DNA of 64,000 bases from Deltaproteobacteria bacterium (GCA_020850995.1 JADZDP010000078.1:21547-85546); one strand, 5' to 3'. Positions 21,628 to 31,201 are shown, counted from the stretch's first letter. A program made the numbers and translations. The notes: a model not told the origin generated them from the letters alone.

Positions 21628-22236
21628 GTGGGTCCCGTCGACGCCGAACCCGTCGTCTGCCGCCGTGTCCTCGACCGCGGCGATGTACAGCGCGTCACGG
21701 CGCGCTTGGCGCACGAGATCGTGGATCGCGCCGCGCGTGACGCCCGCGGACCCCTGGGGCTCGATCCTGGCACGCTCGCCATCGTGGGCATCCGTACCGG
21801 CGGCGCGCACCTGGCGGCGCGCCTGGCCACGCTCATCGGTGACATCAGCGGGCGCGCACCGCCCGTCGGCCTGCTCGACATCACCCTGTACCGCGACGAT
21901 GTGCTGCTGGCAGGCAACCCGGTGCCGCTCTTGCGCGGCACCGAGGTGAGCTTCGACGTGGCTGGGCGCACCGTCATCCTCGTCGACGACGTGCTCTACA
22001 CCGGGCGCACCGTGCGCGCCGCCCTCGAGGCCCTGCTCGAGCTCGGGCGCCCGGCGTGCGTGCGGCTGGCGGTGCTGGTGGACCGGGGCCTGCGCGAGCT
22101 GCCGGTGGCGGCCGACTTCGTCGGCCGCAGCCTCGAGACGCGCCGCGACGAACGCGTGCGCGTGCGGCTCACCGAGAGCGGCGTCGATGAGGACGAGGTG
22201 GTGGTGGAAGCGCGCGGCGACGGGAGCGGCGCATGA
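21628..22236 (+). CDS. pyrR: PyrR-type bifunctional regulator/uracil phosphoribosyltransferase
   Basis: LGIRTGG...GLLDITLYRDD...VILVDDVLYTGRTVRAALEAL; first gene of pyr operon. Confidence 0.92.
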   Translation: MGPVDAEPVVCRRVLDRGDVQRVTARLAHEIVDRAARDARGPLGLDPGTLAIVGIRTGGAHLAARLATLIGDISGRAPPVGLLDITLYRDDVLLAGNPVPLLRGTEVSFDVAGRTVILVDDVLYTGRTVRAALEALLELGRPACVRLAVLVDRGLRELPVAADFVGRSLETRRDERVRVRLTESGVDEDEVVVEARGDGSGA

Positions 22237-23195
22237 GCGAGCGCGTGCTTTCGGTGCGTCACGTGCTCGGCATCGACGGCCTCACGCGCGCCGACGCCGA
22301 GCTCATCCTCGAGACCGCGCGCTCGTTTCACGAGGTCAACACGCGCGCGCTCAAGAAGGTGCCAGTGCTGCGCGGGCGCACGGTGGCGCTGTTGTTCTTC
22401 GAGAACAGCACGCGCACGCGCCTGTCCTTCGAGCTCGCGGCCAAGCGCCTGTCCGCCGACACGCTCTCGTTCTCGGCCTCGGGCAGCTCGGTGCAGAAGG
22501 GCGAGACGCTCATCGACACCGCGCGCAACATTGAGGCCATGGGCCCCGACCTGGTGGTCATGCGCCACGAGCAATCGGGCTCGCACCACCTCTTGCTGCG
22601 CGCCATGTCGGGCGCCGTGGTCAACGCCGGCGACGGCCAGCACGAGCACCCCACGCAGGCGCTGCTCGACGCCTTCACCTTGCTCGAGCGCTTCGGGCGC
22701 ACGCCCAAAGACGGCCTGGTCGGCAAGACCATCGCTATCGTCGGCGACATCGCGCACAGCCGGGTGGCGCGCAGCAACATGCTCTTGCTCCCCTTGCTCG
22801 GCGCCAAGGTGCGCGTGTGCGGCCCGCGCACCATGCTCCCGCTCGGCCTCGAGCAGTACGGCGTCGAGGCCACCGACGACGTCGATGCCGCGCTGGCGGG
22901 GGTCGATGCGGTCATGACCCTGCGTATTCAGAAAGAGCGCATCTCCGGCGCGCGCATGGCGTCGGATCGTGACTACTTCCACCGCTTCGGGCTCACCAAG
23001 GAGCGCTTCGCCGGGCTGCCCGAGCACGCGCTCGTCATGCACCCGGGGCCCATCAACCGCGGCGTCGAGATTGACCACGACGTGGCCGACCACCCGCGCG
23101 CCGTCATCCTCGAGCAGGCGGAGAATGGCGTGGCCGTACGCATGGCGGTGCTCTACTTGTTGGCGGTGGTGCACGCCAAGGCGGAGCGCGCATGA
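22233..23195 (+). CDS. pyrB: Aspartate carbamoyltransferase catalytic chain
   Basis: LLFFENSTRTRLSFELAAKRL; HEQSGSHHLLLRAM; DGQHEHPTQALLDAFTL; MHPGPINRGVEI. Confidence 0.97.
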   Translation: MSERVLSVRHVLGIDGLTRADAELILETARSFHEVNTRALKKVPVLRGRTVALLFFENSTRTRLSFELAAKRLSADTLSFSASGSSVQKGETLIDTARNIEAMGPDLVVMRHEQSGSHHLLLRAMSGAVVNAGDGQHEHPTQALLDAFTLLERFGRTPKDGLVGKTIAIVGDIAHSRVARSNMLLLPLLGAKVRVCGPRTMLPLGLEQYGVEATDDVDAALAGVDAVMTLRIQKERISGARMASDRDYFHRFGLTKERFAGLPEHALVMHPGPINRGVEIDHDVADHPRAVILEQAENGVAVRMAVLYLLAVVHAKAERA

Positions 23196-24466
23196 GCGCC
23201 GTCGCTGACCTCGTCATCAGCGGTGGGCGGGTGGTGTGCGCGGTCACCGGCACCGATCGCGTCGCCGACGTGCACGTGGCGGGCGAGCACGTGCTCGGCG
23301 TGCATCCGCCGGGCACCCCCATCCCCGACGGCGCGCGCGAGCTCGACGCGCGCGCGCGCGTGGTGTTGCCCGGCCTGGTGGACCTGGCGGTGCACCTGCG
23401 CGCGCCCGGCCGCGAGGACGACGAGACGCTCGATGTCACCTTGGCCGCGGCTCTGGCCGGCGGCGTCACCACCTTGGTCGCGCTCTCGGACACCCTGCCC
23501 GCCGTGGACGGCGCCGACGACGTGCAACAGCGCCTGGCGGCCGCGCGTGACGCCGTGCCCCATGGCCCCGACGTGGTGGTGGCGGGCTGCCTCACCCGCC
23601 GCCGCGAGGGCCTGGAGATCGCGGACCACGCGGACATGACCGGCGCCGGCGCGCGCGTGCTCACCGACGTCGCCACGGTGGTCGACACCGAGGTGCTGCG
23701 CCGCGCCCTCGAGTACGCCAAAAGCGCCGGCGCGCGCGTGGTCATGCTCGACCCCGTCGACGCCGCGCTCGGCAAGGGCGCGGTGGCCACCGAGAGCCCC
23801 CTGTCGACGCGCCTGGGCTTGCGCGCCGTGCCCTTGGCCGCGCAGAGCATCGGCGCGGCCCGCGATCGGGCGCTCTCGACGCTCACGGGCATGGCGGTGC
23901 ACCACCACGCCGTCACCACAGCCGCGGCCGTGTCGCAGGCGGGCGGCCCCACGGCGTCCACCACCATGTGGCACCTGCTCTTCGACGAAGAGAGCTTGCG
24001 CGAGCGCCCCTACGACACCGCGCTGCGCCTGTGGCCGCCGCTGGCGCCGGCCGCCGAGCGCAAGGCGCTGCTCGACCTGGTGCGCCGCGGGGTGGTGGCG
24101 GTGTCCTCGGGGCATCGGCCGGTGCCGAACCGCACCAAGGACCTCGAGTTCTCCCTGGCCGAGCCGGGCGCCACGGGCCTGGCGCTGGCGCTGCCACTCT
24201 TGTGGAGCGCGCTCTCGCCCATCGAGATCGCCAAGGCCATGAGCGCACTGCCGGCCGCCATCCTCGGCCTCGCCGATCGCGGGCGCGTGGAGCCTGGGGC
24301 GCGCGCGGACATCGTGGTGGTGGACCCCACCGCCACCGACCTCGTCGACGAGGCGCTCGCGGTCTCGCGCTCGTGGGCCAACCCGGCCAAGGGCATGCGC
24401 ACGAGCGCACGTGTGGTCGCCACGATTGCGGCCGGACGCATCGCATACCAGCGGGGGACATCGTGA
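23192..24466 (+). CDS. Dihydroorotase homologue, probably non-catalytic (PyrC'/PyrX-like)
   Basis: Amidohydrolase fold with LPGLVDLAVHLRAPG (first metal His replaced by Ala) and VAVSSGHRPV in place of the TDHAPH motif; located after pyrB. Confidence 0.85.
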   Translation: MSAVADLVISGGRVVCAVTGTDRVADVHVAGEHVLGVHPPGTPIPDGARELDARARVVLPGLVDLAVHLRAPGREDDETLDVTLAAALAGGVTTLVALSDTLPAVDGADDVQQRLAAARDAVPHGPDVVVAGCLTRRREGLEIADHADMTGAGARVLTDVATVVDTEVLRRALEYAKSAGARVVMLDPVDAALGKGAVATESPLSTRLGLRAVPLAAQSIGAARDRALSTLTGMAVHHHAVTTAAAVSQAGGPTASTTMWHLLFDEESLRERPYDTALRLWPPLAPAAERKALLDLVRRGVVAVSSGHRPVPNRTKDLEFSLAEPGATGLALALPLLWSALSPIEIAKAMSALPAAILGLADRGRVEPGARADIVVVDPTATDLVDEALAVSRSWANPAKGMRTSARVVATIAAGRIAYQRGTS

Positions 24467-25641
24467 GAGCCTTGCTCGTGCTCGCCGACGGCACCGCGTT
24501 CTCGGGCACCGGCTTTGGCGCCGTGGGCACCGCCGAGGGCGAGGTGGTCTTCAACACCTCGATGACGGGCTACCCCGAGCTGCTCACCGACCCGTCCTAT
24601 CGCCGCCAGATCCTCACGCTCAGCTACCCCGAGATCGGCAACTACGGCATTTGTCGGCGCGACGCCGAGAGCGAGCGCGTGCAACCGGCGGCGCTGGTGG
24701 TGCGCGCGCTCTCGCCGGTGGTGTCCAACTGGCGCAGCGACGTCGACCTCTCGACCTACCTGCGCGACGCGGGCGTCCCGGGCATCGCGGGCATCGACAC
24801 GCGCGCGCTCGTGCGGCGCTTGCGTGACGGTGGCACGGTCATGGGCGTGGTCAGCACCGACGCCGGTGTCGACGTGCGCGTGCTGCGCGAGCGCGCGGCC
24901 GCGCTGCCGGGCATGGGGGGCTGCGAGCTCATCTCGCAGGTGACCTGCCAGGCGCCCTGGGAGATGACCGAGGGCCTCGTCGACGACGAGGGCCGGGCCC
25001 TGCCCCGCCCGGCGCCCAGCCGGCACGTGGTGGCCTACGACTTCGGCATCAAGCACAACATGGCGCGCATGCTGGTGCAGCGTGGCTGCAGGGTGACCAT
25101 GGTGCCTGCGAGCACCGGCGCCGACGCCGTGCTCGCGCTCACGCCCGACGGCGTGCTCTTGTCGAACGGCCCCGGCGACCCCTCGACCGTGCCCCACGTG
25201 GTGGCCGCGGTGCGCGCGCTGCTCGGTCGCGTTCCGATCTTCGGCATCTGCATGGGACACCAGATCCTCGGCCAAGCGCTCGGCGCCAGCACCTACAAGA
25301 CCCCGTTCGGCCACCGCGGCGCCAACCAGCCCGTGCTCCTCGAGGTGGGCGACCCGCCGAAGGCACCCGCCGGCCGCGTGCTCATCACCTCGCAGAACCA
25401 CGGCTTTGCCGTGCGCCCGGGCGGGCTGAGCACGGGCCGCGCCAGCGAGACCAACGTCTCCGACGGCACCAATGAGGGCATCGACGCGCGCGAGCGCTTC
25501 GCCTTCTCGGTGCAGTACCACCCCGAGGCCGCGCCAGGCCCCCACGACGCCGACGTGCACTTCGATCGCTTCGTGTCGATGATGGACGCGTTCCGCGCGC
25601 AGGGAAGCGCCGAGGGCGGCGCGTCGCGGAGGGCATCATGA
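24463..25641 (+). CDS. carA: Carbamoyl-phosphate synthase small chain
   Basis: EGEVVFNTSMTGYPELLTDPSYRRQILTLSYPEIGNYG; GICMGHQILGQALGA; QYHPEAAPGPHDA. Confidence 0.96.
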   Translation: MRALLVLADGTAFSGTGFGAVGTAEGEVVFNTSMTGYPELLTDPSYRRQILTLSYPEIGNYGICRRDAESERVQPAALVVRALSPVVSNWRSDVDLSTYLRDAGVPGIAGIDTRALVRRLRDGGTVMGVVSTDAGVDVRVLRERAAALPGMGGCELISQVTCQAPWEMTEGLVDDEGRALPRPAPSRHVVAYDFGIKHNMARMLVQRGCRVTMVPASTGADAVLALTPDGVLLSNGPGDPSTVPHVVAAVRALLGRVPIFGICMGHQILGQALGASTYKTPFGHRGANQPVLLEVGDPPKAPAGRVLITSQNHGFAVRPGGLSTGRASETNVSDGTNEGIDARERFAFSVQYHPEAAPGPHDADVHFDRFVSMMDAFRAQGSAEGGASRRAS

Positions 25642-26270
25642 GCAAGCGCAAGCTCTTCGTCGCCATGGCCGGCAACATCGGCGCCGGCAAGACCACGGCG
25701 GCGAAGATGATCTCGGCGAGCTTCGGCTACGAGCTGTTCGACGAGCCCGTGGTCGATAACCGCTTCCTCGCCCGGTACTACGGGGAGATGAAGCGCTGGA
25801 GCTTCACGCTGCAGCTCGAGTTCCTCATCAAGCGCGTGCAGCACCACGAGCTCATCCATCAGGTGCCCAAGTCCTGCATCCAGGATCGCACGCTGTACGA
25901 GGACCCCGAGGTGTTCGCCAAGTACCTGCACGGCCTCGGCAACATGTCGAACGACGAGCTCGACCTGTACCACGAGTATTTCGAACGCCTGAACCGCGGC
26001 TTGCACAAGCCGGACAAGACCATCTGCTTCGTGGTGCCCACGGTCGACACGCTGATCGAGCGCATCAAGATGCGGGGCCGCGCCGAGGAGAAGGACATCC
26101 CGCCCGCCTTCCTCGAGGGCCTGAACGGCTACTACTCCGCGTTCCCGAGCATCTTGGCGCAGAAGTACGGCGTCGACGTGCTCAAGGTGGACGTCACCAA
26201 CACCGACATCAGAAACGGCGAGGGCAAGACCCGCTTCCTCGACGAGGTGAGCGCGTTCCTGGCTCGGTGA
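25638..26270 (+). CDS. Deoxynucleoside kinase family protein
   Basis: LFVAMAGNIGAGKTTAAKMIS P-loop; QDRTLYEDPEVFAKYLH (DRS-like). Confidence 0.88.
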   Translation: MSKRKLFVAMAGNIGAGKTTAAKMISASFGYELFDEPVVDNRFLARYYGEMKRWSFTLQLEFLIKRVQHHELIHQVPKSCIQDRTLYEDPEVFAKYLHGLGNMSNDELDLYHEYFERLNRGLHKPDKTICFVVPTVDTLIERIKMRGRAEEKDIPPAFLEGLNGYYSAFPSILAQKYGVDVLKVDVTNTDIRNGEGKTRFLDEVSAFLAR

Positions 26271-26283
26271 GCCGGGCCGCGCG

Positions 26284-27999
26284 TCAGTCGGGGGTGACGA
26301 TGAGCGAGCTCCCCGGCGCCGCGAACAGCACCTCGTAGTCGCCGCGCCCGCTCGTGCTGTAGGCGCTCACCACCACCTGCAGCACCTCGCCCGAGGCGAT
26401 GGGCTGGCTCACCTCGCTGCAGTGAAACGCGGTACCACCGTCGTCGTCGCCCACGCGACACCCGGTCGTCGCGTTCGCGGGATCGAACCCGTCGGCGAAG
26501 ACGTGGACGAAGGTGTCGGGGACACAGCTCGCCGAGAACCCCAGGTCGCCCGGCTCGCGCGTCATCACGATCAGCGTCGAGTCTGAGCCGCTGTTGGTCA
26601 CCGTGTAGCTGTGGAAGGGCACGTTGGTGGTCGTCGTGGTGCACGTGGCGCTGGCGCGATTCCAGAAGGCGTCGCCGTCGGCGAGCGTGCCGGTTTGGCT
26701 CTGGGTCGCGGTGCACACGTCGGTGGTGGTCTGGTCGATGCACAGCAAGCCGGGCCCGCACGCCGAGCTGGGCAAGGTCGTGCCACCGGTGTAGGGGACG
26801 CAGGTCTCGCCGTCGCCGAGGATCGCGACCGCCGTGGCGGTCGCGGTGACCTGCACGGCGGCGTCCGCCGTCCCCTCGACGAACAGGAAGATGTCGGCGC
26901 CGCCCTCGACCAAGGGGAGCGAGATGGAGCCGTTGGTCGAGCTGGTGCAGCGCACCTGGGTGGCCGGCAGCTCGCAGCTCGTGCGCGCGTACAGCCCGCC
27001 CACGCCACCGACTCCCTGGAACACCAGGTTCTGCAGCGGGATGCCGCTGTCGGCCACGTAGTGCACCACCGTCTCTGGGCGCGAGGTGTAGGTGCAGGAG
27101 CCGTCGGTCAGGTCGATGGTCCCGACAGTGATGTCGAAGGTGGTGCCGCTCACCTCCGTCACCGACAAGCAAGCCTCGGCGTCGGGGTTGATGCAGCTCG
27201 CGCTGCCATCGCCGTCGGGATCGAGGCACTGGAGCCCCTGCGCGCCGTCGCACACGGACGCAGTGACGCCGGGCGTACAAGGGTCACCCGGGTTCAGCGT
27301 GACGGGCAGCGCGCACGCCATGGTGCTCGGCGGCGTGACGACGAGGCACTGCAGCTCCTGGTTCGGATCGCACACCGCGGCGATGGACCCGGGCACGCAG
27401 GTCTCGCCCGTGCCGAGCAGCACCGGCTGGGTGAGCACGACGTCGAGGGTGACCTCGGAGATGGTGCCGTTGTCGCCCCACTCGTGCATGCAGATGATCC
27501 AGTCGCCGGCCTTCAGCACACTCTCGAGACGCGCACAGAAGCCGTCGCCGCTGTCACTGTCGCTGTCGTACTGGACGCTCAGGTCGGCTGCATCGAAGAG
27601 GTCGATCTCCGGATCGGTGGCGTTGGTGGCGCAATCGGCGTCGATGGCGGTGGCGACGAGCACGTCGCCCTCGTTGGCCGAGAACGACCAACAGTCGCGA
27701 TCGCCAGTGGGCTGGAGGTTCGACGTGACGGTGAAGGGCGCGCCGCTGGTGCTCGCGGGGTCGTGCTCGTCGCCGGCCTCGTCGTTCGGATCTGGCGGCT
27801 CGCCCTCGCCCTCGCCCTCGCCGGGGTCGCCCTCGCCCTCGCCCTCGCCGGGGTCGCCCTCGCCCTCGCCCTCGCCCTCGCCCTCGGTGCCGGCGTCGCG
27901 GTGCTCGCCCTCACCCTCACCCTCCATGGCCGTGGGGCAGCCTGCCAGGCCGGCGAGGATCGCGATGGACGAGGACACGAGCACGAGATGGCGCAACAT
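26284..27999 (-). CDS. Large lipoprotein with (GE)n linker
   Basis: MLRHLVLVSSSIAILAGLAGCPTAMEGEGEGE...EGEGEGEGEGDPGEGEGEGDPGEGEGEGEPP. Confidence 0.8.
   Translation of the reverse strand: MLRHLVLVSSSIAILAGLAGCPTAMEGEGEGEHRDAGTEGEGEGEGEGDPGEGEGEGDPGEGEGEGEPPDPNDEAGDEHDPASTSGAPFTVTSNLQPTGDRDCWSFSANEGDVLVATAIDADCATNATDPEIDLFDAADLSVQYDSDSDSGDGFCARLESVLKAGDWIICMHEWGDNGTISEVTLDVVLTQPVLLGTGETCVPGSIAAVCDPNQELQCLVVTPPSTMACALPVTLNPGDPCTPGVTASVCDGAQGLQCLDPDGDGSASCINPDAEACLSVTEVSGTTFDITVGTIDLTDGSCTYTSRPETVVHYVADSGIPLQNLVFQGVGGVGGLYARTSCELPATQVRCTSSTNGSISLPLVEGGADIFLFVEGTADAAVQVTATATAVAILGDGETCVPYTGGTTLPSSACGPGLLCIDQTTTDVCTATQSQTGTLADGDAFWNRASATCTTTTTNVPFHSYTVTNSGSDSTLIVMTREPGDLGFSASCVPDTFVHVFADGFDPANATTGCRVGDDDGGTAFHCSEVSQPIASGEVLQVVVSAYSTSGRGDYEVLFAAPGSSLIVTPD
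27794..27896. repeat. Hexanucleotide (CTCGCC)n array encoding (GE)n
   Basis: cgccctcgccctcgccctcgccggggtcgccctcgccctc... read directly. Confidence 0.95.
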
Positions 28000-28077
28000 G
28001 AGTAGGCTCCGCGGTGGCGGGAGGCTGCTCGACGGAAACTGGGTTCGCAACGGTATCCTCGGCTGACAAGCATCCCC

Positions 28078-28914
28078 ATGTTGACGCACGCCGCCGACCT
28101 CGAGCTCGCCACCCGCCTCGCCCACGAGGCCGGCCGCGCCATCCTCGCGGTCGACGACGAGGCGCGCGCCAGACCGACCACCAAGTCGGATGAGAGTCCG
28201 GTTACCGCGGCAGACCTGGCCTCGGACCGGGTGATCCGCGAGGGCCTGGCCCACCTCGGCGATCCCATCATCACCGAGGAGACCTGGCGCGGTGCGTCGG
28301 TGGGCCCGCACCCGCGCGCCTGGTTCGTCGACCCCATCGACGGCACCGAGGACTTCATCGCCGGGCGGGCCGACTATTGTGTGCAGATCGGCCTCTGCGT
28401 CGACGGCGTGCCCGCGCTCGGGGTCATCCACCAACCCTCCACCGGCGCCACCTGGCGCGGCGTGGTCACCTCGGGCTTGTGTGAGGCCATCGACGGCCAT
28501 GGCCGCGTCCACCGTCGCCGCGTCGACACGCGGGGTTTGCCCCAGCGACCGCGCATCGCCATCTCGGTGAGCCACCCGAGCCAGGTGGTCGACTACATCG
28601 TCGAGGAGCTCGGCGGCGTGCCGGTGCCCAAGGGCTCGGTGGGGCTCAAGATCGGCCTCATCGTCGACGGCGAGGCCGACGCGTACCTGACGGCGAGCAA
28701 GCGCATCAAGGTCTGGGACACCTGTGCGCCTGCCGCCGTGTTGCTCGCCGCCGGCGGCCTCGTCACCTCGCTCGTCGAGACCTCGCTGCGCTTCGACGGG
28801 CCCGCGGCGCACGACGCCGGCGTGTGCGCCTGGACGCCGGCGGCCCGGGCGGCGCTCAACCCGAAGGTGCAAGAGGCCGTGGTGCGCTTTTCGCTGGTGG
28901 GGCCTTCGCGCTAA
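28078..28914 (+). CDS. Inositol monophosphatase / 3'(2'),5'-bisphosphate nucleotidase family
   Basis: AWFVDPIDGTEDFIAGRADYCVQIGLCVDGVPALGVIHQP; KVWDTCAPAAVLLAAGG. Confidence 0.88.
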   Translation: MLTHAADLELATRLAHEAGRAILAVDDEARARPTTKSDESPVTAADLASDRVIREGLAHLGDPIITEETWRGASVGPHPRAWFVDPIDGTEDFIAGRADYCVQIGLCVDGVPALGVIHQPSTGATWRGVVTSGLCEAIDGHGRVHRRRVDTRGLPQRPRIAISVSHPSQVVDYIVEELGGVPVPKGSVGLKIGLIVDGEADAYLTASKRIKVWDTCAPAAVLLAAGGLVTSLVETSLRFDGPAAHDAGVCAWTPAARAALNPKVQEAVVRFSLVGPSR

Positions 28915-28922
28915 GACGCCGC

Positions 28923-29684
28923 ATGGCAAACGTCCTGCTCCCCCGTCTCGGCGTCAACGTCGATCACGTCGCCACCGTGCGCCAGGCCCGCAAGGCGCAG
29001 TACCCCGACCCGGTGCACGCCGCCGTGCTCGCCGAGCTTGGCGGCGCCGCGCAGATCACCATCCACGTGCGCGAGGACCGGCGCCACATCCAGGATCGCG
29101 ACCTGGAGATCCTGAAGCGCACGGTCACCACCAAGCTCAACCTCGAGATGGCGGCCACGCCCGAGATGTTGCGCGTGGCCTTCGACGCGCGCCCGCACAC
29201 GGTCACCCTGGTGCCCGAGCGGCGCCAGGAGGTCACCACCGAGGGAGGCCTCGACGTCAACGCCAACAAGGACGCGCTCAAGCGCTTCGTGGCCGAGCTC
29301 AAGGGCGCCGACATCCTGGTGAGCCTGTTCGTCGACCCCGACGTAGAGCAGGTGCAGACCGCCGCGCGCATCGGCGCCGACGCCGTGGAGCTGCACACCG
29401 GGCGCTTCTGCGACGCCCCGACGCGCGAGGTGCGCGAGGAAGAGCACCGGCGCTTGGTCAACGCGGCCAAGGCCGCCAGCAAGCTCAAGTTGCGCTGCTA
29501 TGCGGGGCACGGCATCCACTACGACAACGTGGGCCCCGTAGCCGCCATCCTCGAGATCGAGGAGCTCAACATCGGTCACGCCATCGTGGCGCGCGCCATC
29601 CTGGTGGGGATGCAGGCCGCGGTGAAGGAGATGCGCGACCTCGCCTGGCAGGCGCGCCGCGACGCCGTGGCGACGCCGAGCTGA
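28923..29684 (+). CDS. pdxJ: Pyridoxine 5'-phosphate synthase
   Basis: LGVNVDHVATVRQARKAQYPDPVHAA; ITIHVREDRRHIQDRD; VELHTGRFCD; CYAGHGIHYDNV. Confidence 0.97.
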   Translation: MANVLLPRLGVNVDHVATVRQARKAQYPDPVHAAVLAELGGAAQITIHVREDRRHIQDRDLEILKRTVTTKLNLEMAATPEMLRVAFDARPHTVTLVPERRQEVTTEGGLDVNANKDALKRFVAELKGADILVSLFVDPDVEQVQTAARIGADAVELHTGRFCDAPTREVREEEHRRLVNAAKAASKLKLRCYAGHGIHYDNVGPVAAILEIEELNIGHAIVARAILVGMQAAVKEMRDLAWQARRDAVATPS

Positions 29685-29685
29685 G

Positions 29686-30270
29686 CTACAGGAGCAGCGC
29701 TGGCTCGAGGGCGCGCAGCGCCTCGAGCGTGCCGAACAGCGGTAGGCCGAGCACCGCGTGTAGGCCGCCGTCGACGCGCTCGATGAGCTGCGCGCCCTGG
29801 TGCTCGCTCTCATAGCCGCCACAGCACCAGGCGCCCTCGCCCGTGGCCACGTAGGCGCGCGCGGCCGCCTCGCCGAAGCTGCGGAAGTGCACCGTGGCGC
29901 CCTCGTCGACGACGGCGAGGACCTGCTCCGCCCGCACCAGCGCGGCCGCGCTATGGAAGGTGTGCGCGCGGCCCGCCATCGACAGCAGCATGCGCACCTG
30001 GTCGGCCGGGTCCGTGGGTTTCTCCAGGAAGCTGCCGTCGTCGAGCACGCCCACCTGGTCGGCGCCGATGACGATGGCGTCGGGATGGTGCCTCGCGACG
30101 GCGAGCGCCTTCGCGGACGCGAGGCGCCGGGCGCGTTCGGCGGCGTCGAGCGTGGCAGCACCGAGGGCGCGCTCATCGACGTCAGCGACGTCAACCGTGA
30201 GGGTTAGCCCGGCGTTCTCGAGCAGCGCGCGCCGGATCGCCGAGCGCGACGCGAGCACCAGGGCGCCCAT
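29686..30270 (-). CDS. Maf-family nucleotide pyrophosphatase
   Basis: MGALVLASRSAIRRALLENAGL...IVIGADQVGVLDDGSFLEKP. Confidence 0.9.
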   Translation of the reverse strand: MGALVLASRSAIRRALLENAGLTLTVDVADVDERALGAATLDAAERARRLASAKALAVARHHPDAIVIGADQVGVLDDGSFLEKPTDPADQVRMLLSMAGRAHTFHSAAALVRAEQVLAVVDEGATVHFRSFGEAAARAYVATGEGAWCCGGYESEHQGAQLIERVDGGLHAVLGLPLFGTLEALRALEPALLL

Positions 30271-30280
30271 CAGGGAGCCA

Positions 30281-31201
30281 TCAGGGCGCGCGCACCAGGT
30301 GCGGCCCCTCGTCGTCGCCGAAGAGGGTATGCAGCGCCACCGCCAGCTCGCCCGCGAGGCGCGCGTTGCTCTCGGCCAGCGCGATGTTGGCGTCGACGCT
30401 CTTGCCCTCGGTGATCTCGTCGAGACGCTTGAGCAAGAACGGTGTCAGCGCTTTGCCGCGCGCCCCCACGTCGCGTGCGTCGGCCAAGGCGCGCGCGATG
30501 GCGTCGTCGATGAGCGGCTGGGGCAGCGCGTGCTCCTCGGGGATTGGGTTCGCAACCAAGATGCCCATCTGCGGGTGCACGCGCCAATGGGCATGCACCA
30601 CACGCGCGAGGGTCTGCACGTCGTTGACGGTGAGGGCCAGCTTGATGCCCGAGCTTCGCGTGTAGAAGGCCGGCAGCTCGGCGGTCTGAAAGCCGATGAC
30701 CGGTACGCCGAGGGTCTCGAGGCGCTCCACGGTCTTCTCCAGATCGAGGATGGCCTTGGCGCCCGCCGACACCACCGCCACGGGGAAGCGGGCCAGGGCC
30801 GTGAGGTCCTGGCTCTCGTCGTAGGTCTGGTCGGCGTCGCGGTGGACGCCGCCGATACCGCCGGTGGCGAACACGCGCAGGCCGGCGCCGCGCGCCAGCG
30901 CCATGGTGGCCGACACCGTGGTGGCCCCCGTCAGGCCGAGCGCCATGGCGGGCCCGAGATCGCTGGCGGCAAGCTTGACCACGCCGCCCTCGGCGCCACG
31001 CGCGATGCGGTCGAGCTCGTGGTCGGTGAGGCCCGCGCGCAGCTCGCCGTCGACGACGGCGAAGGTTTTGGCCTCGGCGCCGGTGGCGGCGATGGTGCGC
31101 GCGAGCTTCCAGCCGAGCTCGACGTTCCGAGGGTACGGCAGGCCGAACGCGTAGATGGTGGATTCTAGCGCGACGCCGGGGCGCCGCCGTTCCTTGGCCA
31201 T
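30281..31201 (-). CDS. psuG: Pseudouridine-5'-phosphate glycosidase
   Basis: VALESTIYAFGLPYPRNVEL; GLTGATTVSATMALARGAGLRVFATGGIGGVHRDADQT. Confidence 0.95.
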   Translation of the reverse strand: MAKERRRPGVALESTIYAFGLPYPRNVELGWKLARTIAATGAEAKTFAVVDGELRAGLTDHELDRIARGAEGGVVKLAASDLGPAMALGLTGATTVSATMALARGAGLRVFATGGIGGVHRDADQTYDESQDLTALARFPVAVVSAGAKAILDLEKTVERLETLGVPVIGFQTAELPAFYTRSSGIKLALTVNDVQTLARVVHAHWRVHPQMGILVANPIPEEHALPQPLIDDAIARALADARDVGARGKALTPFLLKRLDEITEGKSVDANIALAESNARLAGELAVALHTLFGDDEGPHLVRAP

